Source of the DNA: Cohaesibacter sp. ES.047
Lineage (GTDB): Bacteria > Pseudomonadota > Alphaproteobacteria > Rhizobiales > Cohaesibacteraceae
Length of the DNA: 64,000 nucleotides
Assembly: GCF_900215505.1 (NCBI RefSeq)
Contig: NZ_LT907844.1
Span: 1,770,501 to 1,834,500 of the forward strand
Direction of reading: 5' to 3'
Below, one piece after another: positions 17,197 through 25,332 of this stretch (position 1 is its first letter; each line of letters begins with the position of its first letter). Under the pieces are notes generated by a model. That model saw only the letters and a program-made list of their open reading frames with translations. It was not told the origin of the DNA and did no database searches. The position numbers were made by a program, and so were the translations under genes.

Positions 17197-17380
17197 AACT
17201 CAAGAAAACAAGGACCGTCTGCCGTCTGTCATTTGCTCTGCCTTTGAGCCGCTGAGTTGGAGCGCAGAAGACACGAGGCAGACGGTTGTCGAGTTGAAAC
17301 GGCACAATAGAAAATGGCTTCGGGTCTGTGATCCGGAGAAATATGGAAAACTTGCGAGAGGGCAAGATGACAAAAGCTAA
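17093..17380 (+). CDS. Rz1-like outer-membrane lipoprotein spanin, overlapping Rz
   Basis: A 95-residue frame starting at ATG 17093 (GGCGGG upstream) inside the Rz-like gene. It opens MNLMLSCMPILTGCSMM, with an LTGC lipobox at Cys14, so it should be lipid-modified. The remainder is longer than classical Rz1 and not proline-rich (LKRHNRKWLRVCDPEKYG), matching the RZ1-like family of Mu-type phages. It overlaps the next gene by 14 bases. Confidence 0.65.
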   Translation: MNLMLSCMPILTGCSMMTDTSGKPTEFEMALASIKTQENKDRLPSVICSAFEPLSWSAEDTRQTVVELKRHNRKWLRVCDPEKYGKLARGQDDKS

Positions 17381-17945
17381 AATCTCCTTATTTGAAATCA
17401 TCAATTATCTTGCATGGGTTGCCTTGGTCATCCTTGTGTTTGTTCTCTATTTTGCTTGCTTCATGATGATCATGAGCAGAGCAGAGGCTGGCGAGGCCCC
17501 CAAAATCTATCCCGGTCCATATATCGCTTACGTGACCGAAGTTGGCGTTTATGATGGCGACACAATCAACGCAGAGATCCACACCGCGCCGGGACAAATC
17601 CTCATGACCGGCCTGCGGGTGGCCGGAGTTGATACCCCCGAGATCAGGCGATCAGGTTGCCGAACGGACGCCATGAAAGCCGATGAGTTGGCGCTTGGAC
17701 AGATCGCCAAAGCCTTTGTCGAAAAACGCTATCCGGTGGGAATGCAGTTTCGCGTTCGGGATCTTCAATTTGATAAATATGGTGGCCGCCATGTTGGCAT
17801 TGTCGAACGCGAAACCGCGACTGGTTGGCAACGGCTCGATGATGAGTTGTTGCGCGTTCGCCCGAGAATAGCCGATCCGTATGGGATCAATAAGCCGGGT
17901 AAAGACAGCCTCAGAAAATCCAAGAGCTGGTGTGAGGGGCAATAA
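17367..17945 (+). CDS. membrane-anchored thermonuclease-like (SNase) protein
   Basis: A 192-residue protein: N-terminal transmembrane helix (YLAWVALVILVFVLYFACFMMIM) then a staphylococcal-nuclease-like domain with VYDGDTINAEI (calcium-binding Asp), LRVAGVDTPEIR (catalytic Arg and Asp/Glu pair), and RDLQFDKYGGRHVGIV. Thermonucleases cleave DNA or RNA. A TM anchor would place the enzyme in the periplasm. In a lysis cassette this suggests host DNA clearance at lysis, or cutting of incoming DNA. ATG 17367 follows GAGAGGG. Confidence 0.75.
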   Translation: MTKAKISLFEIINYLAWVALVILVFVLYFACFMMIMSRAEAGEAPKIYPGPYIAYVTEVGVYDGDTINAEIHTAPGQILMTGLRVAGVDTPEIRRSGCRTDAMKADELALGQIAKAFVEKRYPVGMQFRVRDLQFDKYGGRHVGIVERETATGWQRLDDELLRVRPRIADPYGINKPGKDSLRKSKSWCEGQ

Positions 17946-18271
17946 TGACACTCCAAGAATTGTCATGGTCAATTGGGTCAGCCAGCGGCGCACTCAGCAT
18001 CTTTCTTGTTGCCTTCGCCATCTGGCGGCAACCGAGCAAAGACAACTCCGACAAACTGCATGAACAAGAGCAGGAAATACAGGGCTTGGAGCGGCGCGTT
18101 GGACGGGTTGAAACGCAGCTTGAACATGTGCCTTCCAAGGATGATTTCACGGCGTTGCAGCTTTCTCTTTCCGAACTGCGCGGCACGGTTTCCATGACTG
18201 AGGAAATTGTCAAAACGGTTCGCCGCACCACCCAAAATATCGACGATTGGCTTCGGGCCAAAGGGAGCTGA
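17945..18271 (+). CDS. DUF2730-type phage membrane coiled-coil protein
   Basis: A 108-residue protein with one N-terminal TM helix (GSASGALSIFLVAFAIW) and a long coiled coil (KLHEQEQEIQGLERRVGRVETQLEHV). This matches DUF2730-type proteins found between lysis and terminase genes of FluMu-like phages. Role unknown, perhaps linked to lysis timing. ATG overlaps the nuclease stop. Confidence 0.65.
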   Translation: MTLQELSWSIGSASGALSIFLVAFAIWRQPSKDNSDKLHEQEQEIQGLERRVGRVETQLEHVPSKDDFTALQLSLSELRGTVSMTEEIVKTVRRTTQNIDDWLRAKGS

Positions 18272-18274
18272 ATA

Positions 18275-18577
18275 ATGTCATCCTATGCTGATTTTTCCGA
18301 CTCCGTCTCTCGGTTGGTCATCCTCAAGGAGTTGGCCAATCAGGTCGACAATCGCGCCAATACGACCATTCTCGAAATGGTTCTTGAGCAATTCGGGCAG
18401 CCTTCTACAGCCGCCTATGTTCGGAACCAATTGCGCTATCTTGAGCAGACCGCACGAGCCGTCAAACTTGAAGACGTCGGGTCTGTGCTGGTGGCCGAAC
18501 TGACGCAGACGGGACAAGACCATGTTGACCGCAAGATCGCATTGGAGGGTGTGAGACGTCCACGCCTGGGGGAATAA
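18275..18577 (+). CDS. conserved FluMu gp26-like protein
   Basis: A 100-residue helical protein (RLVILKELANQVDNRANTTILEMVLEQFGQ, then VRNQLRYLEQTARAVKLEDV and VAELTQTGQDHVDRK). The pattern looks like an HTH protein with the winged part VLVAELTQTGQ. It sits just before the small terminase as in FluMu, where the family (VpaChn25_0724-like) has no known function. Confidence 0.6.
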   Translation: MSSYADFSDSVSRLVILKELANQVDNRANTTILEMVLEQFGQPSTAAYVRNQLRYLEQTARAVKLEDVGSVLVAELTQTGQDHVDRKIALEGVRRPRLGE

Positions 18578-18580
18578 CCC

Positions 18581-19171
18581 ATGGCTAGAAAAGGACGCGG
18601 GCGGCTCTCGTCGATTGATCTTTGGCCCGATGAGGCCGACTACCTGATTGAATGGGCCATCGAGGAGCTTGGAAAACATGACCGCACTCAGGTCGATATT
18701 CTTGCGGATCTCAATCAGAAAATCGACGAGCTAAACAGGTCCGGCGTATTGGATGAACCGCTTGAACCGGTGACCTCCAGTACCTTCAATCGCTACACTT
18801 TGAGATTGGCCCGCGAGCAGCGCCGGAAGCGCGAGAACCAGTTGATTATGAGTTCGTTGCACAAGGAACTCAATCCGCAAGATGCGGCCAAGCAAGATCA
18901 AGTCCTTATCGAGTTTCTCAAAACGCTCACATTCGAAATTCTGACCAGCTCGGGTGAAGGCAAGCTAACGCCCAAAAACGCGTTGGAGCTGTCCAACGCC
19001 CTCAAGTCTGTCATGCAGGCGGAGAATGTTTCGAACCGTCTGCGCAAGGAGATGCAAAAGGACTTCGACGCCAAGACTGAAGAAATCATCGACAAAGCTT
19101 CCAAGTCGGCAGGGCTGTCTTCAGGTCAGGTCGCACAATTGCGCCGTGACTTCCTCGGCCTGAGAAAGTGA
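18581..19171 (+). CDS. DUF3486 protein, putative small terminase subunit
   Basis: A 196-residue protein opening with RGRLSSIDLWPDEADYLIEWAIEEL, the DUF3486/gp27 signature, then an HTH-like segment and a helical C-terminus. In Mu this gene product is implicated in packaging-site recognition together with gp28. It directly precedes the large terminase. Confidence 0.8.
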   Translation: MARKGRGRLSSIDLWPDEADYLIEWAIEELGKHDRTQVDILADLNQKIDELNRSGVLDEPLEPVTSSTFNRYTLRLAREQRRKRENQLIMSSLHKELNPQDAAKQDQVLIEFLKTLTFEILTSSGEGKLTPKNALELSNALKSVMQAENVSNRLRKEMQKDFDAKTEEIIDKASKSAGLSSGQVAQLRRDFLGLRK

Positions 19172-19175
19172 GCCA

Positions 19176-20870
19176 ATGCTGACCGAACAGCAAGATCCTG
19201 ATCGCGTTGCCGGTAATCCCGTCCTTGCCCGCGATGACAAGAACCTCTCTGACGACTTGCCGCGTGGCGCTGAAATTCCAAATGATCTGGATCCTTTTGC
19301 CGACGGGATTTTGATGGAGCATCAAAAGACTTGGCTTGAAGATGACAACGATCTCAAGATTTGCGAGAAGGGCCGACGCACGGGGATCACTTTTGCAGAA
19401 GCGCTCGACGATACGCTGATCGCAGCAGCCGACGTTGCCGCTGGCGGGCAAAATGTTTTTTATATAGGCGATACCAAAGACAAGGGCCGCGAGTTTATCG
19501 GCTATGTCGCCCATTTTGCGCGGACCGTGCAAAAGGAAATGGTCGATATCGAAGACGGTGTGTTTTTCGACATCGATGAGAATGGCAACAGCCGCGCCAT
19601 TGCCACTTATGTCATTCGCTTCAAATCCGGTTTTCGTGCCGAGGCTCTATCCTCCCGCCCCGCCAACATTCGCGGCCTTCAGGGTGTTGTCGTTATTGAC
19701 GAAGCAGCGTTCCACAACGATGTGCGTGAGGTCATTGATGCGGTCAACGCCCTGTTGATCTGGGGCGGCAAGATCCGAATAATCTCGACCCATAACGGGG
19801 TTCTGAATGCCTTTAATGAACTGATCCAAGAGGCCAAGGCAGAGCGCTCCAAGGGAAAGACCAACACCTGGTCAATTCACAAATATGCTTTTGCCGATGC
19901 CATCCGAAACGGGCTGTATAAACGTGTCTGTATGATCAAGGGCAAAGTCTGGAGCCAAGAGGCCGAGGACGAATGGGAAGCCAAGATCCGGGGCGCTTAT
20001 GGGTCACGCAAAGCGTCCATGCGTCAGGAGCTGGATGCGATTGCCGCCGAGAGCGAAGGGCAGGCTCTGAGCCGCGTGCAAATCGAGCATTGTATGGTCA
20101 AGGGCATCCCGGTTGTTCGTTGGGAGCAGCCGGACAATTTCCGGGATAAGCCCGACGCCTATCGCAAGGCCACGGTCGATGCGTTTTGCGAAACCCAACT
20201 CCTGCCACATCTGCAAAAGCTCGACCCATATTTGCGGCATGTGTTGGGGCAGGATTTTGCGCGCAAGGGCGATGCCTCTTGCATCGATATCAAATCAATC
20301 AATCGCGACCTGACCCGGCAAAGCCGCCTTGGTGTCGAGTTGCGCAATATCCCGTTCGAAGAACAGCGCGACATTGTTTACTTCATCGTTGACCGCTTGC
20401 CTCGCTTTTCTGGCGGTGCGTGGGATGCGACCGGCAACGGTGCTTATCTCGCAGAGAAGGCCGCTCAAAAATATGGATCAAATGCCGTTGAGGTTCATTT
20501 CTCTCAAAGCTGGTACAAGGAAAACACACCTGCCTATATCGAGTCCTTTGGATCGGTTCGATCGAACCTGCTTCCGGCCGACGAGGATATCGTCAAGGAC
20601 CATCAGGCGCTTGCCTATGTTGACGGCATCATCAAGGTGCCACAGGACTTTCGCTTTAAGGGAACCGACGGGCACATGCGGCACGGTGACTATGCGCTGG
20701 CATCGATGCTGGCCTATTGGGTGAGCTTTCAGGACATTGCGGAATATAGCTATCAGTCGGTCTCGTCATTGAGCGCTGAAGGGAAATTGCATTCTGACGA
20801 CGACGACAGCCCGAGGGGCACAATCTTCGGGCGGTCGTCTGTCTTTGGCAAAATGAGAGGGCTTTGGTAA
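19176..20870 (+). CDS. terminase large subunit (Mu gp28-like)
   Basis: A 564-residue packaging motor. ATPase features: the Walker A-like CEKGRRTGIT (about residue 65), the FYIGDTKDKGREFIG strand, and Walker B GVVVIDEAAF (about residue 172). The C-terminal nuclease region includes GQDFARKGDAS and DATGNGAYLAEKA. For Mu-like phages it packages by headful from the left end into flanking host DNA. Its TAA overlaps the portal ATG. Confidence 0.88.
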   Translation: MLTEQQDPDRVAGNPVLARDDKNLSDDLPRGAEIPNDLDPFADGILMEHQKTWLEDDNDLKICEKGRRTGITFAEALDDTLIAAADVAAGGQNVFYIGDTKDKGREFIGYVAHFARTVQKEMVDIEDGVFFDIDENGNSRAIATYVIRFKSGFRAEALSSRPANIRGLQGVVVIDEAAFHNDVREVIDAVNALLIWGGKIRIISTHNGVLNAFNELIQEAKAERSKGKTNTWSIHKYAFADAIRNGLYKRVCMIKGKVWSQEAEDEWEAKIRGAYGSRKASMRQELDAIAAESEGQALSRVQIEHCMVKGIPVVRWEQPDNFRDKPDAYRKATVDAFCETQLLPHLQKLDPYLRHVLGQDFARKGDASCIDIKSINRDLTRQSRLGVELRNIPFEEQRDIVYFIVDRLPRFSGGAWDATGNGAYLAEKAAQKYGSNAVEVHFSQSWYKENTPAYIESFGSVRSNLLPADEDIVKDHQALAYVDGIIKVPQDFRFKGTDGHMRHGDYALASMLAYWVSFQDIAEYSYQSVSSLSAEGKLHSDDDDSPRGTIFGRSSVFGKMRGLW

Positions 20871-22402
20871 TGGCGGAACAACAGGCGGTTATTTACGACC
20901 TCTATGGCAAGCCGATGCGCGTGGAGAAAAAGGCGCTGGCGAGCGACACGGTGCCGGTGCGCAATTTCACGTCAAAGTTCACAGAGAGCTTTTCGAGTGA
21001 GATTACGCCGCAAAGGCTCAAGCGCATTTTGGCCTCTGCCGCCAACGGACAGCCCGACGAGTTCCTCAAAATGGCGGAACTCATGGAAGAAGAGGACGCC
21101 CATTATGCGGCCGTTCTGGGAAGTCGCAAACGGGCTGTCAGCTCAATAGAGCCCGTCATTGAACATGGCGGGGAAGGTCCAAAGGCGTCTGAGATTGGCG
21201 CCGCGGTGGAGCAGCTCATCGAGCAACCCCAGTTCTATGACATGTTGGACGATGCACTCGACGCCTTGGGCAAGGGCTATGCTGTCATTGAACAGACTTG
21301 GAGCATCAATGGAAAGTATCTGATGCCGAGCGTGTTCACATGGCTTGATCCACGCTTGTTCATGTTTGCCAAAGAGCAGCGCAAGACCTTGCGGCTGAAG
21401 GTTGACGGCGACGTGGACGGCGAAGAATTGATGGCCGGAAAATTCATTGTCCATATGCCACGGCTAAAATCAGGATTGCAGATCCGCACCGGGCTCGCTC
21501 GCGTTGCCGCTTGGGCCTATATGCTGAAGTCGTTCACCTTGCGCGGTTGGGCTGGTTACAATGAAGTGTTCGGCATGCCGTTACGGATTGGCAAGTACGA
21601 CAAGGCGTCCAGCTATGAGGACCGGGCTACATTGTTGCGGGCGGTTGTTGGGATCGCCAATGACGCGGCGGGCATCATCGACAAGAATATGGATATCGAA
21701 TTCATTTCCAACCCGTCGCGAGGTGGCGACTCTGTCTTTGAAAAATTTGCTGAGTATCTCGACAAGCAAATCTCGAAGGGCGTCCTTGGCCAAACCATGA
21801 CGACCGATGATGGATCAAGCCTTGCGCAAGCCCAAGTGCACAATGAGGTGCGGATCGATATCCAGCAGTCCGACGCCCGGCAGCTTGCCGCTACGATCAA
21901 CCGCGATGTGATCCGTCCCTTTGTCGATATCAACTTTGGTCAGCAAGACCGTTATCCGAAATTCACGCTTCCGATCAGCGTGCCCGAAGACCTCAAGCTT
22001 ATGTCTGAGACGCTTGAGAATTTGGTGCCGCTTGGCCTTGAGGTTAGCATGGCAGAGGTCCGCGAACGGATCAGCTTTTCTGATCCCGACAAAAACGCCG
22101 TGCTTTTGAAGTCGCCGGGAAGCACCACGAAAGCGGAAAAGCTCAATCGCCAAGTGGCGCTGGCAAGGAAAAAACCTTCGATCGAGTTTGACGATATTGG
22201 CCTTGAGGAGCTTGATGCATGGGAAGAGCAGCTCGGCCCTATGATTGAGCCGATCCAATTGCTTGCAAAGAGCGCGGGGTCGAAAGAGGAATTTATCGCC
22301 GGGTTGGCCGAACTGGTGAGCACCATGGATGACGAAGCAATGTCTCAGGCGATTGTTGATGCGGGCCAGAAGGCGCACGCCTTTGGGGATGACAAAGGTT
22401 AG
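20870..22402 (+). CDS. portal protein (DUF935, Mu gp29-like)
   Basis: A 510-residue portal protein, the DNA entry channel at the capsid vertex. Typical DUF935 features are EITPQRLKRILASAANGQPDEFLKMAELMEEEDAHYAAVLGSRK and the GWAGYNEVFGMPLRIGKY motif. ATG 20870 overlaps the terminase stop. It has a homologue at 59964-61583 in prophage 2. Confidence 0.9.
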   Translation: MAEQQAVIYDLYGKPMRVEKKALASDTVPVRNFTSKFTESFSSEITPQRLKRILASAANGQPDEFLKMAELMEEEDAHYAAVLGSRKRAVSSIEPVIEHGGEGPKASEIGAAVEQLIEQPQFYDMLDDALDALGKGYAVIEQTWSINGKYLMPSVFTWLDPRLFMFAKEQRKTLRLKVDGDVDGEELMAGKFIVHMPRLKSGLQIRTGLARVAAWAYMLKSFTLRGWAGYNEVFGMPLRIGKYDKASSYEDRATLLRAVVGIANDAAGIIDKNMDIEFISNPSRGGDSVFEKFAEYLDKQISKGVLGQTMTTDDGSSLAQAQVHNEVRIDIQQSDARQLAATINRDVIRPFVDINFGQQDRYPKFTLPISVPEDLKLMSETLENLVPLGLEVSMAEVRERISFSDPDKNAVLLKSPGSTTKAEKLNRQVALARKKPSIEFDDIGLEELDAWEEQLGPMIEPIQLLAKSAGSKEEFIAGLAELVSTMDDEAMSQAIVDAGQKAHAFGDDKG

Positions 22403-22405
22403 GCT

Positions 22406-23590
22406 GTGGCAGATTTCAGGATCCGCAATGCACCTTCCAAGGAGGTGACCCGCTATCTAAGCGGCAAGGGCATCAAGCCCTCGTTTCATTGGCGAGATGT
22501 CAGTCCACGCGAGCATGCTTTCGCTTTCACCATCGCCAAGATGACCAAGTTGGATTTGTTGATCGACACACATGCGTCGCTCAACAAGGCTCTGACAGAC
22601 GGCACGCCGTTCAAGGCATGGGCAAAAGAGATTGCACCGCACCTTGCCAAAGAGGGGTGGTGGGGCAAAAAGGAGATGATCGATCCAAAGACTGGTGAGA
22701 CCATCATTGCGCAGTTGGGCAGCCCCCGAAGGCTTAAGACCATCTACTGGGCGAACACGCGCAGCGCACGCGCGGCGGGGCTTTGGGAACGTGCTCAACG
22801 CACCAAGAAAGCGTTGCCCTATTTTGCCTATCGGTTGGGGCCGTCTGAACGCCACCGCCCCCACCATGCGTCGAAGGCCGGTGTGATCCTGCCAGTCGAT
22901 GACCCGTTCTGGGATGCTTGGTTCCCACCGAACGGCTGGATGTGCAAATGCTGGATAGAGCAGATTACGCGTTACCGGGCTAACAAGCTTGGCGGCGAGA
23001 GTGAGCGACCGGAAATCGAGATGGTTGAGGAAACCAACCCGCGAACCGGTGAGACAGTCAGCATCCCGAAAGGTGTGTCATTCGGTTGGCATGGCAACCC
23101 CGGCAAGAACCGCGCTCAAACACTGGTCGATAATCTTAATCTGAAACTGGAGAATGCCGGGGCAATCACTCCGGCCTTGCCCAAAGCCATTATCAAGGAA
23201 TTTTGGCAATCAAGAGCGCCCGAGGCCTATAGCCAAATGTCAGAGCGCGTTCACTTGCCGGTGGCCTATGTGCCCAAATGGCAAGGCAAGCTTGATGGCA
23301 AGACACCTCTTGTTGTTGTTTCGTCCGATACCGTCTCAGTCAAGGTGGGCAAACACATGGCTGTTGAGGCAAGTGCGTTTGTCAACGTTCAGGACGTGTT
23401 GGAATTTGGTGAGGCCTATCAGAGAAAGGGACGACGAGACACGACGGTGTTTCATCGTGTTGATGGTGTATGGTGGGCAGTCGCTTTGCAGCGGTCCAAA
23501 GACGGATATTTCTATATCGCGACATTCTTCAGAACCAGCTCGGGCTATGTGCAGCGGTTTCGAGATAACCATGTGTTGATTGATTTTTAG
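22406..23590 (+). CDS. MuF-like minor head protein with a C-terminal toxin-like domain
   Basis: A 394-residue protein, GTG start. Residues about 20-250 are the Phage_Mu_F domain (TIAKMTKLDLLIDTHASLNKAL, LKTIYWANTRSARAAGLWERA, WDAWFPPNGWMCKCWIEQIT). Residues about 285-394 differ: VVSSDTVSVKVGKHMAVEASAF, then DTTVFHRVDGVWWAVALQRSKDGYFYIATFF, which resembles the PBECR/BECR-type nuclease domains fused to MuF proteins of many temperate phages. It would be carried in the virion and possibly delivered to or used in the host. The MuF part is firm; the toxin part is judged by eye. Confidence 0.8.
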   Translation: MADFRIRNAPSKEVTRYLSGKGIKPSFHWRDVSPREHAFAFTIAKMTKLDLLIDTHASLNKALTDGTPFKAWAKEIAPHLAKEGWWGKKEMIDPKTGETIIAQLGSPRRLKTIYWANTRSARAAGLWERAQRTKKALPYFAYRLGPSERHRPHHASKAGVILPVDDPFWDAWFPPNGWMCKCWIEQITRYRANKLGGESERPEIEMVEETNPRTGETVSIPKGVSFGWHGNPGKNRAQTLVDNLNLKLENAGAITPALPKAIIKEFWQSRAPEAYSQMSERVHLPVAYVPKWQGKLDGKTPLVVVSSDTVSVKVGKHMAVEASAFVNVQDVLEFGEAYQRKGRRDTTVFHRVDGVWWAVALQRSKDGYFYIATFFRTSSGYVQRFRDNHVLIDF

Positions 23591-23603
23591 GGCGATAGAG
23601 CTT

Positions 23604-23768
23604 ATGATTAGGGAACCGGTCGTACAGTGGCTCGTTGCCCTCGAATGGCAAGGCGGTCTGCCAACCGCATGCGACCGGGTTTCCTTTAAAATGAGTTTCG
23701 CCCAGATTAGCCCCCTGAGCGCCGACGCCCCTAAAATGGTATCGTCGGCCCGGTTGGACTTGGAATAG
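23604..23768 (+). CDS. small ORF directly after MuF, doubtful
   Basis: A 54-residue frame (MIREPVVQWLVALEWQGG...) starts 13 bases after the MuF stop without a clear ribosome site (GGCGATAGAG lies upstream). No domain is recognised. The 313 bases from here to the protease gene are otherwise non-coding apart from the terminator/late element at 23850. It is listed because a gene in this position could be an immunity partner of the MuF toxin-like domain; it may equally be non-coding. Confidence 0.25.
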   Translation: MIREPVVQWLVALEWQGGLPTACDRVSFKMSFAQISPLSADAPKMVSSARLDLE

Positions 23769-23849
23769 CTTTCGAAGGCCTTCAAAAGCCCTTCAAATTC
23801 GATTTCAACGGCATTCCTCCCCCTCCATTTGCAAATCGCGTCGGTTTGA

Positions 23850-23878
23850 GCCTGTAACATCTGTTACCGGCTTTTTTG
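23850..23878 (+). terminator. intrinsic terminator overlapping late element 2
   Basis: GCC-T-GTAAC (23850-23858), loop ATCT, GTTAC-C-GGC (23863-23871), then T6. The same segment holds ATCTGTTACCGGCT (23859-23872), identical but for one base to the element after mor. It closes the packaging/portal unit and precedes the protease/capsid unit, where Mu has its PI late promoter. Confidence 0.65.
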
Positions 23879-23903
23879 AGCTTTGGGCTGTCAGCATTCA
23901 GGC

Positions 23904-24914
23904 ATGAACCAGACAGCTCACATATTCCGCACGCATTGTGCCCTTCAGCTCGGTGCCGACGCACAAGTTCCCGAGTGGGTCGAAGTGATCCCGGCCGGGA
24001 CCATCACTGGCCGCGATGATCGTGTCTTTATCAATGATCGGCCTGAGCTGATTGTTGCCCAATTTGCAGCCGACGGCATCGACCTTATTTTTGATTACGA
24101 GCATTTGAGCGAGGTTGATCTTGAAGCCAAGAAACCTGTTCCGGCTGCTGGCTGGATCTCCGCTCTTGAAGAACGCAAGGGTGCCGTCTGGGCTCGGGTC
24201 GATTGGACGGCCAAAGCGCGTGAGATGATCGCGGCTCGTGAGTATCGATATTTTTCTCCGGCCTTGCTGCTCGACCAAGATGCCGTGCCCGGTGTTCAAG
24301 TTCATGTCGTTGGCCTCAGCTCTGCCGGACTGGTTCACAGTCCCTTCCTTCGTTCTGCTGCGCTTAACAGCAAACAACCCACCACTCCAAAACCCGAAAA
24401 CAGCGAGGTTGCCATGAAAGGTGACAAACGCGTCGCGCTTTGCCAAAAGCTCAAGCTTGCGGATGAAGCCTCCGACGACGCCGTGATCAGTGCCATTGCG
24501 GTGCTGCAAGCGGAAGCCGAGAAGGCTGCGCAGTTCGATCAATCGAACTTCGTTCCGAAGGCTGACTATGAGCAGGTCAAGTCTAAGCTCGATACTCTGC
24601 AAGCTGGTGAGGCGGACAAGCTCAAACTTGAAGCCGAAGCCGCAGTCGATGAAGCGATCAAGGATCAAAAGGTCGCTCCCGCATCCAAGGATTACCACCT
24701 TGAAGCATGCGCCACCCGCAAAGGGCTTGACCAGTTCAAAGCCTTGATGGGCACCACCGGCAAGCTTGCCATTACCCAGCAGACTGATCTCGACAAGAAG
24801 ACGCCCCAAGCGGGCAAGGTCGAAACTCTGTCTGTCAATCAGAAGCAGATCGCCAAACAGATGGGGCTTTCCGATAAAGCCTATCTCGATCGCCTCAATG
24901 ATAAGGAGGCTTGA
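23904..24914 (+). CDS. head maturation protease with internal scaffold (Mu I/Z-like)
   Basis: A 336-residue protein. The N-terminal half is the Mu I protease region (IPAGTITGRDDRVFINDRPELIVAQF, DLIFDYEHLSEVDLEAKKPVPAAGWISALE, YRYFSPALL); serines and histidines of the family lie here. The C-terminal half is a scaffold-like, charged helical region. ATG 23904 has no good ribosome site and lies only about 30 bases after the late element, so a very short leader or another start is possible. Followed in frame by a nested start at 24414. Confidence 0.82.
   Translation: MNQTAHIFRTHCALQLGADAQVPEWVEVIPAGTITGRDDRVFINDRPELIVAQFAADGIDLIFDYEHLSEVDLEAKKPVPAAGWISALEERKGAVWARVDWTAKAREMIAAREYRYFSPALLLDQDAVPGVQVHVVGLSSAGLVHSPFLRSAALNSKQPTTPKPENSEVAMKGDKRVALCQKLKLADEASDDAVISAIAVLQAEAEKAAQFDQSNFVPKADYEQVKSKLDTLQAGEADKLKLEAEAAVDEAIKDQKVAPASKDYHLEACATRKGLDQFKALMGTTGKLAITQQTDLDKKTPQAGKVETLSVNQKQIAKQMGLSDKAYLDRLNDKEA
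24414..24914 (+). CDS. internal-start scaffold protein (Mu Z-like), nested in protease gene
   Basis: An in-frame ATG at 24414 with GAGG at 24405-24408 would yield the last 166 residues of the protease gene (MKGDKRVALCQKLKLADEASDD...). In Mu the Z scaffold is made from an internal start of gene I in the same way. The segment is alpha-helical and acidic, as expected of a scaffold. Confidence 0.55.
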   Translation: MKGDKRVALCQKLKLADEASDDAVISAIAVLQAEAEKAAQFDQSNFVPKADYEQVKSKLDTLQAGEADKLKLEAEAAVDEAIKDQKVAPASKDYHLEACATRKGLDQFKALMGTTGKLAITQQTDLDKKTPQAGKVETLSVNQKQIAKQMGLSDKAYLDRLNDKEA

Positions 24915-24916
24915 TC

Positions 24917-25321
24917 ATGTCTGAGGCCAAAAAGGTTTCCCGGCGCAAGGGCGATGATTACGCCCACCCGGTTAAAGCGGCGGTCAGCATTGGTGGTGGT
25001 CGTTTGGTTGTCATCGACGGCACCGGCTTTGCGCAGGAAGGTCACGAAGCGGCTGGCCTGACCGTTGCCGGGTTGGCGCACTCAAGTGTCGACAATTCGA
25101 AAGGTGCCGATGGTGCCAAGACCGTCTCCACCATGCGCGGCAAGGAGCTTTATCGCTTCGAGAATGACGTCGCCGATCCGGTCACGCGTGCCCACCTTAA
25201 CGCGTCTTGCTACATCGTCGATAGCGAGACGGTTTCATCTTCATCCAACACAAGCGCTCGATCCGAGGCGGGAATTGTCCGCGATCTGGACGATACCGGC
25301 GTCTGGGTTGAATTCAACTAG
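24917..25321 (+). CDS. small capsid-associated protein, probable head decoration
   Basis: A 134-residue protein between scaffold and major capsid genes. Glycine/valine-rich beta-type sequence (AVSIGGGRLVVIDGTGFAQEG, then AAGLTVAGLAHSSVDN, and GTGV-like end GVWVEFN) resembles phage head-stabilising decoration proteins. ATG 24917 is favoured over the TTG at 24911. Confidence 0.6.
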   Translation: MSEAKKVSRRKGDDYAHPVKAAVSIGGGRLVVIDGTGFAQEGHEAAGLTVAGLAHSSVDNSKGADGAKTVSTMRGKELYRFENDVADPVTRAHLNASCYIVDSETVSSSSNTSARSEAGIVRDLDDTGVWVEFN

Positions 25322-25332
25322 GAACCTGAAAC

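Noticed and set aside
23336-23860. 174-codon reverse frame across the end of MuF
   Set aside because: Mostly antisense to the MuF C-terminal domain; the unique part has no start context or recognised domain, so it is not a good immunity candidate.
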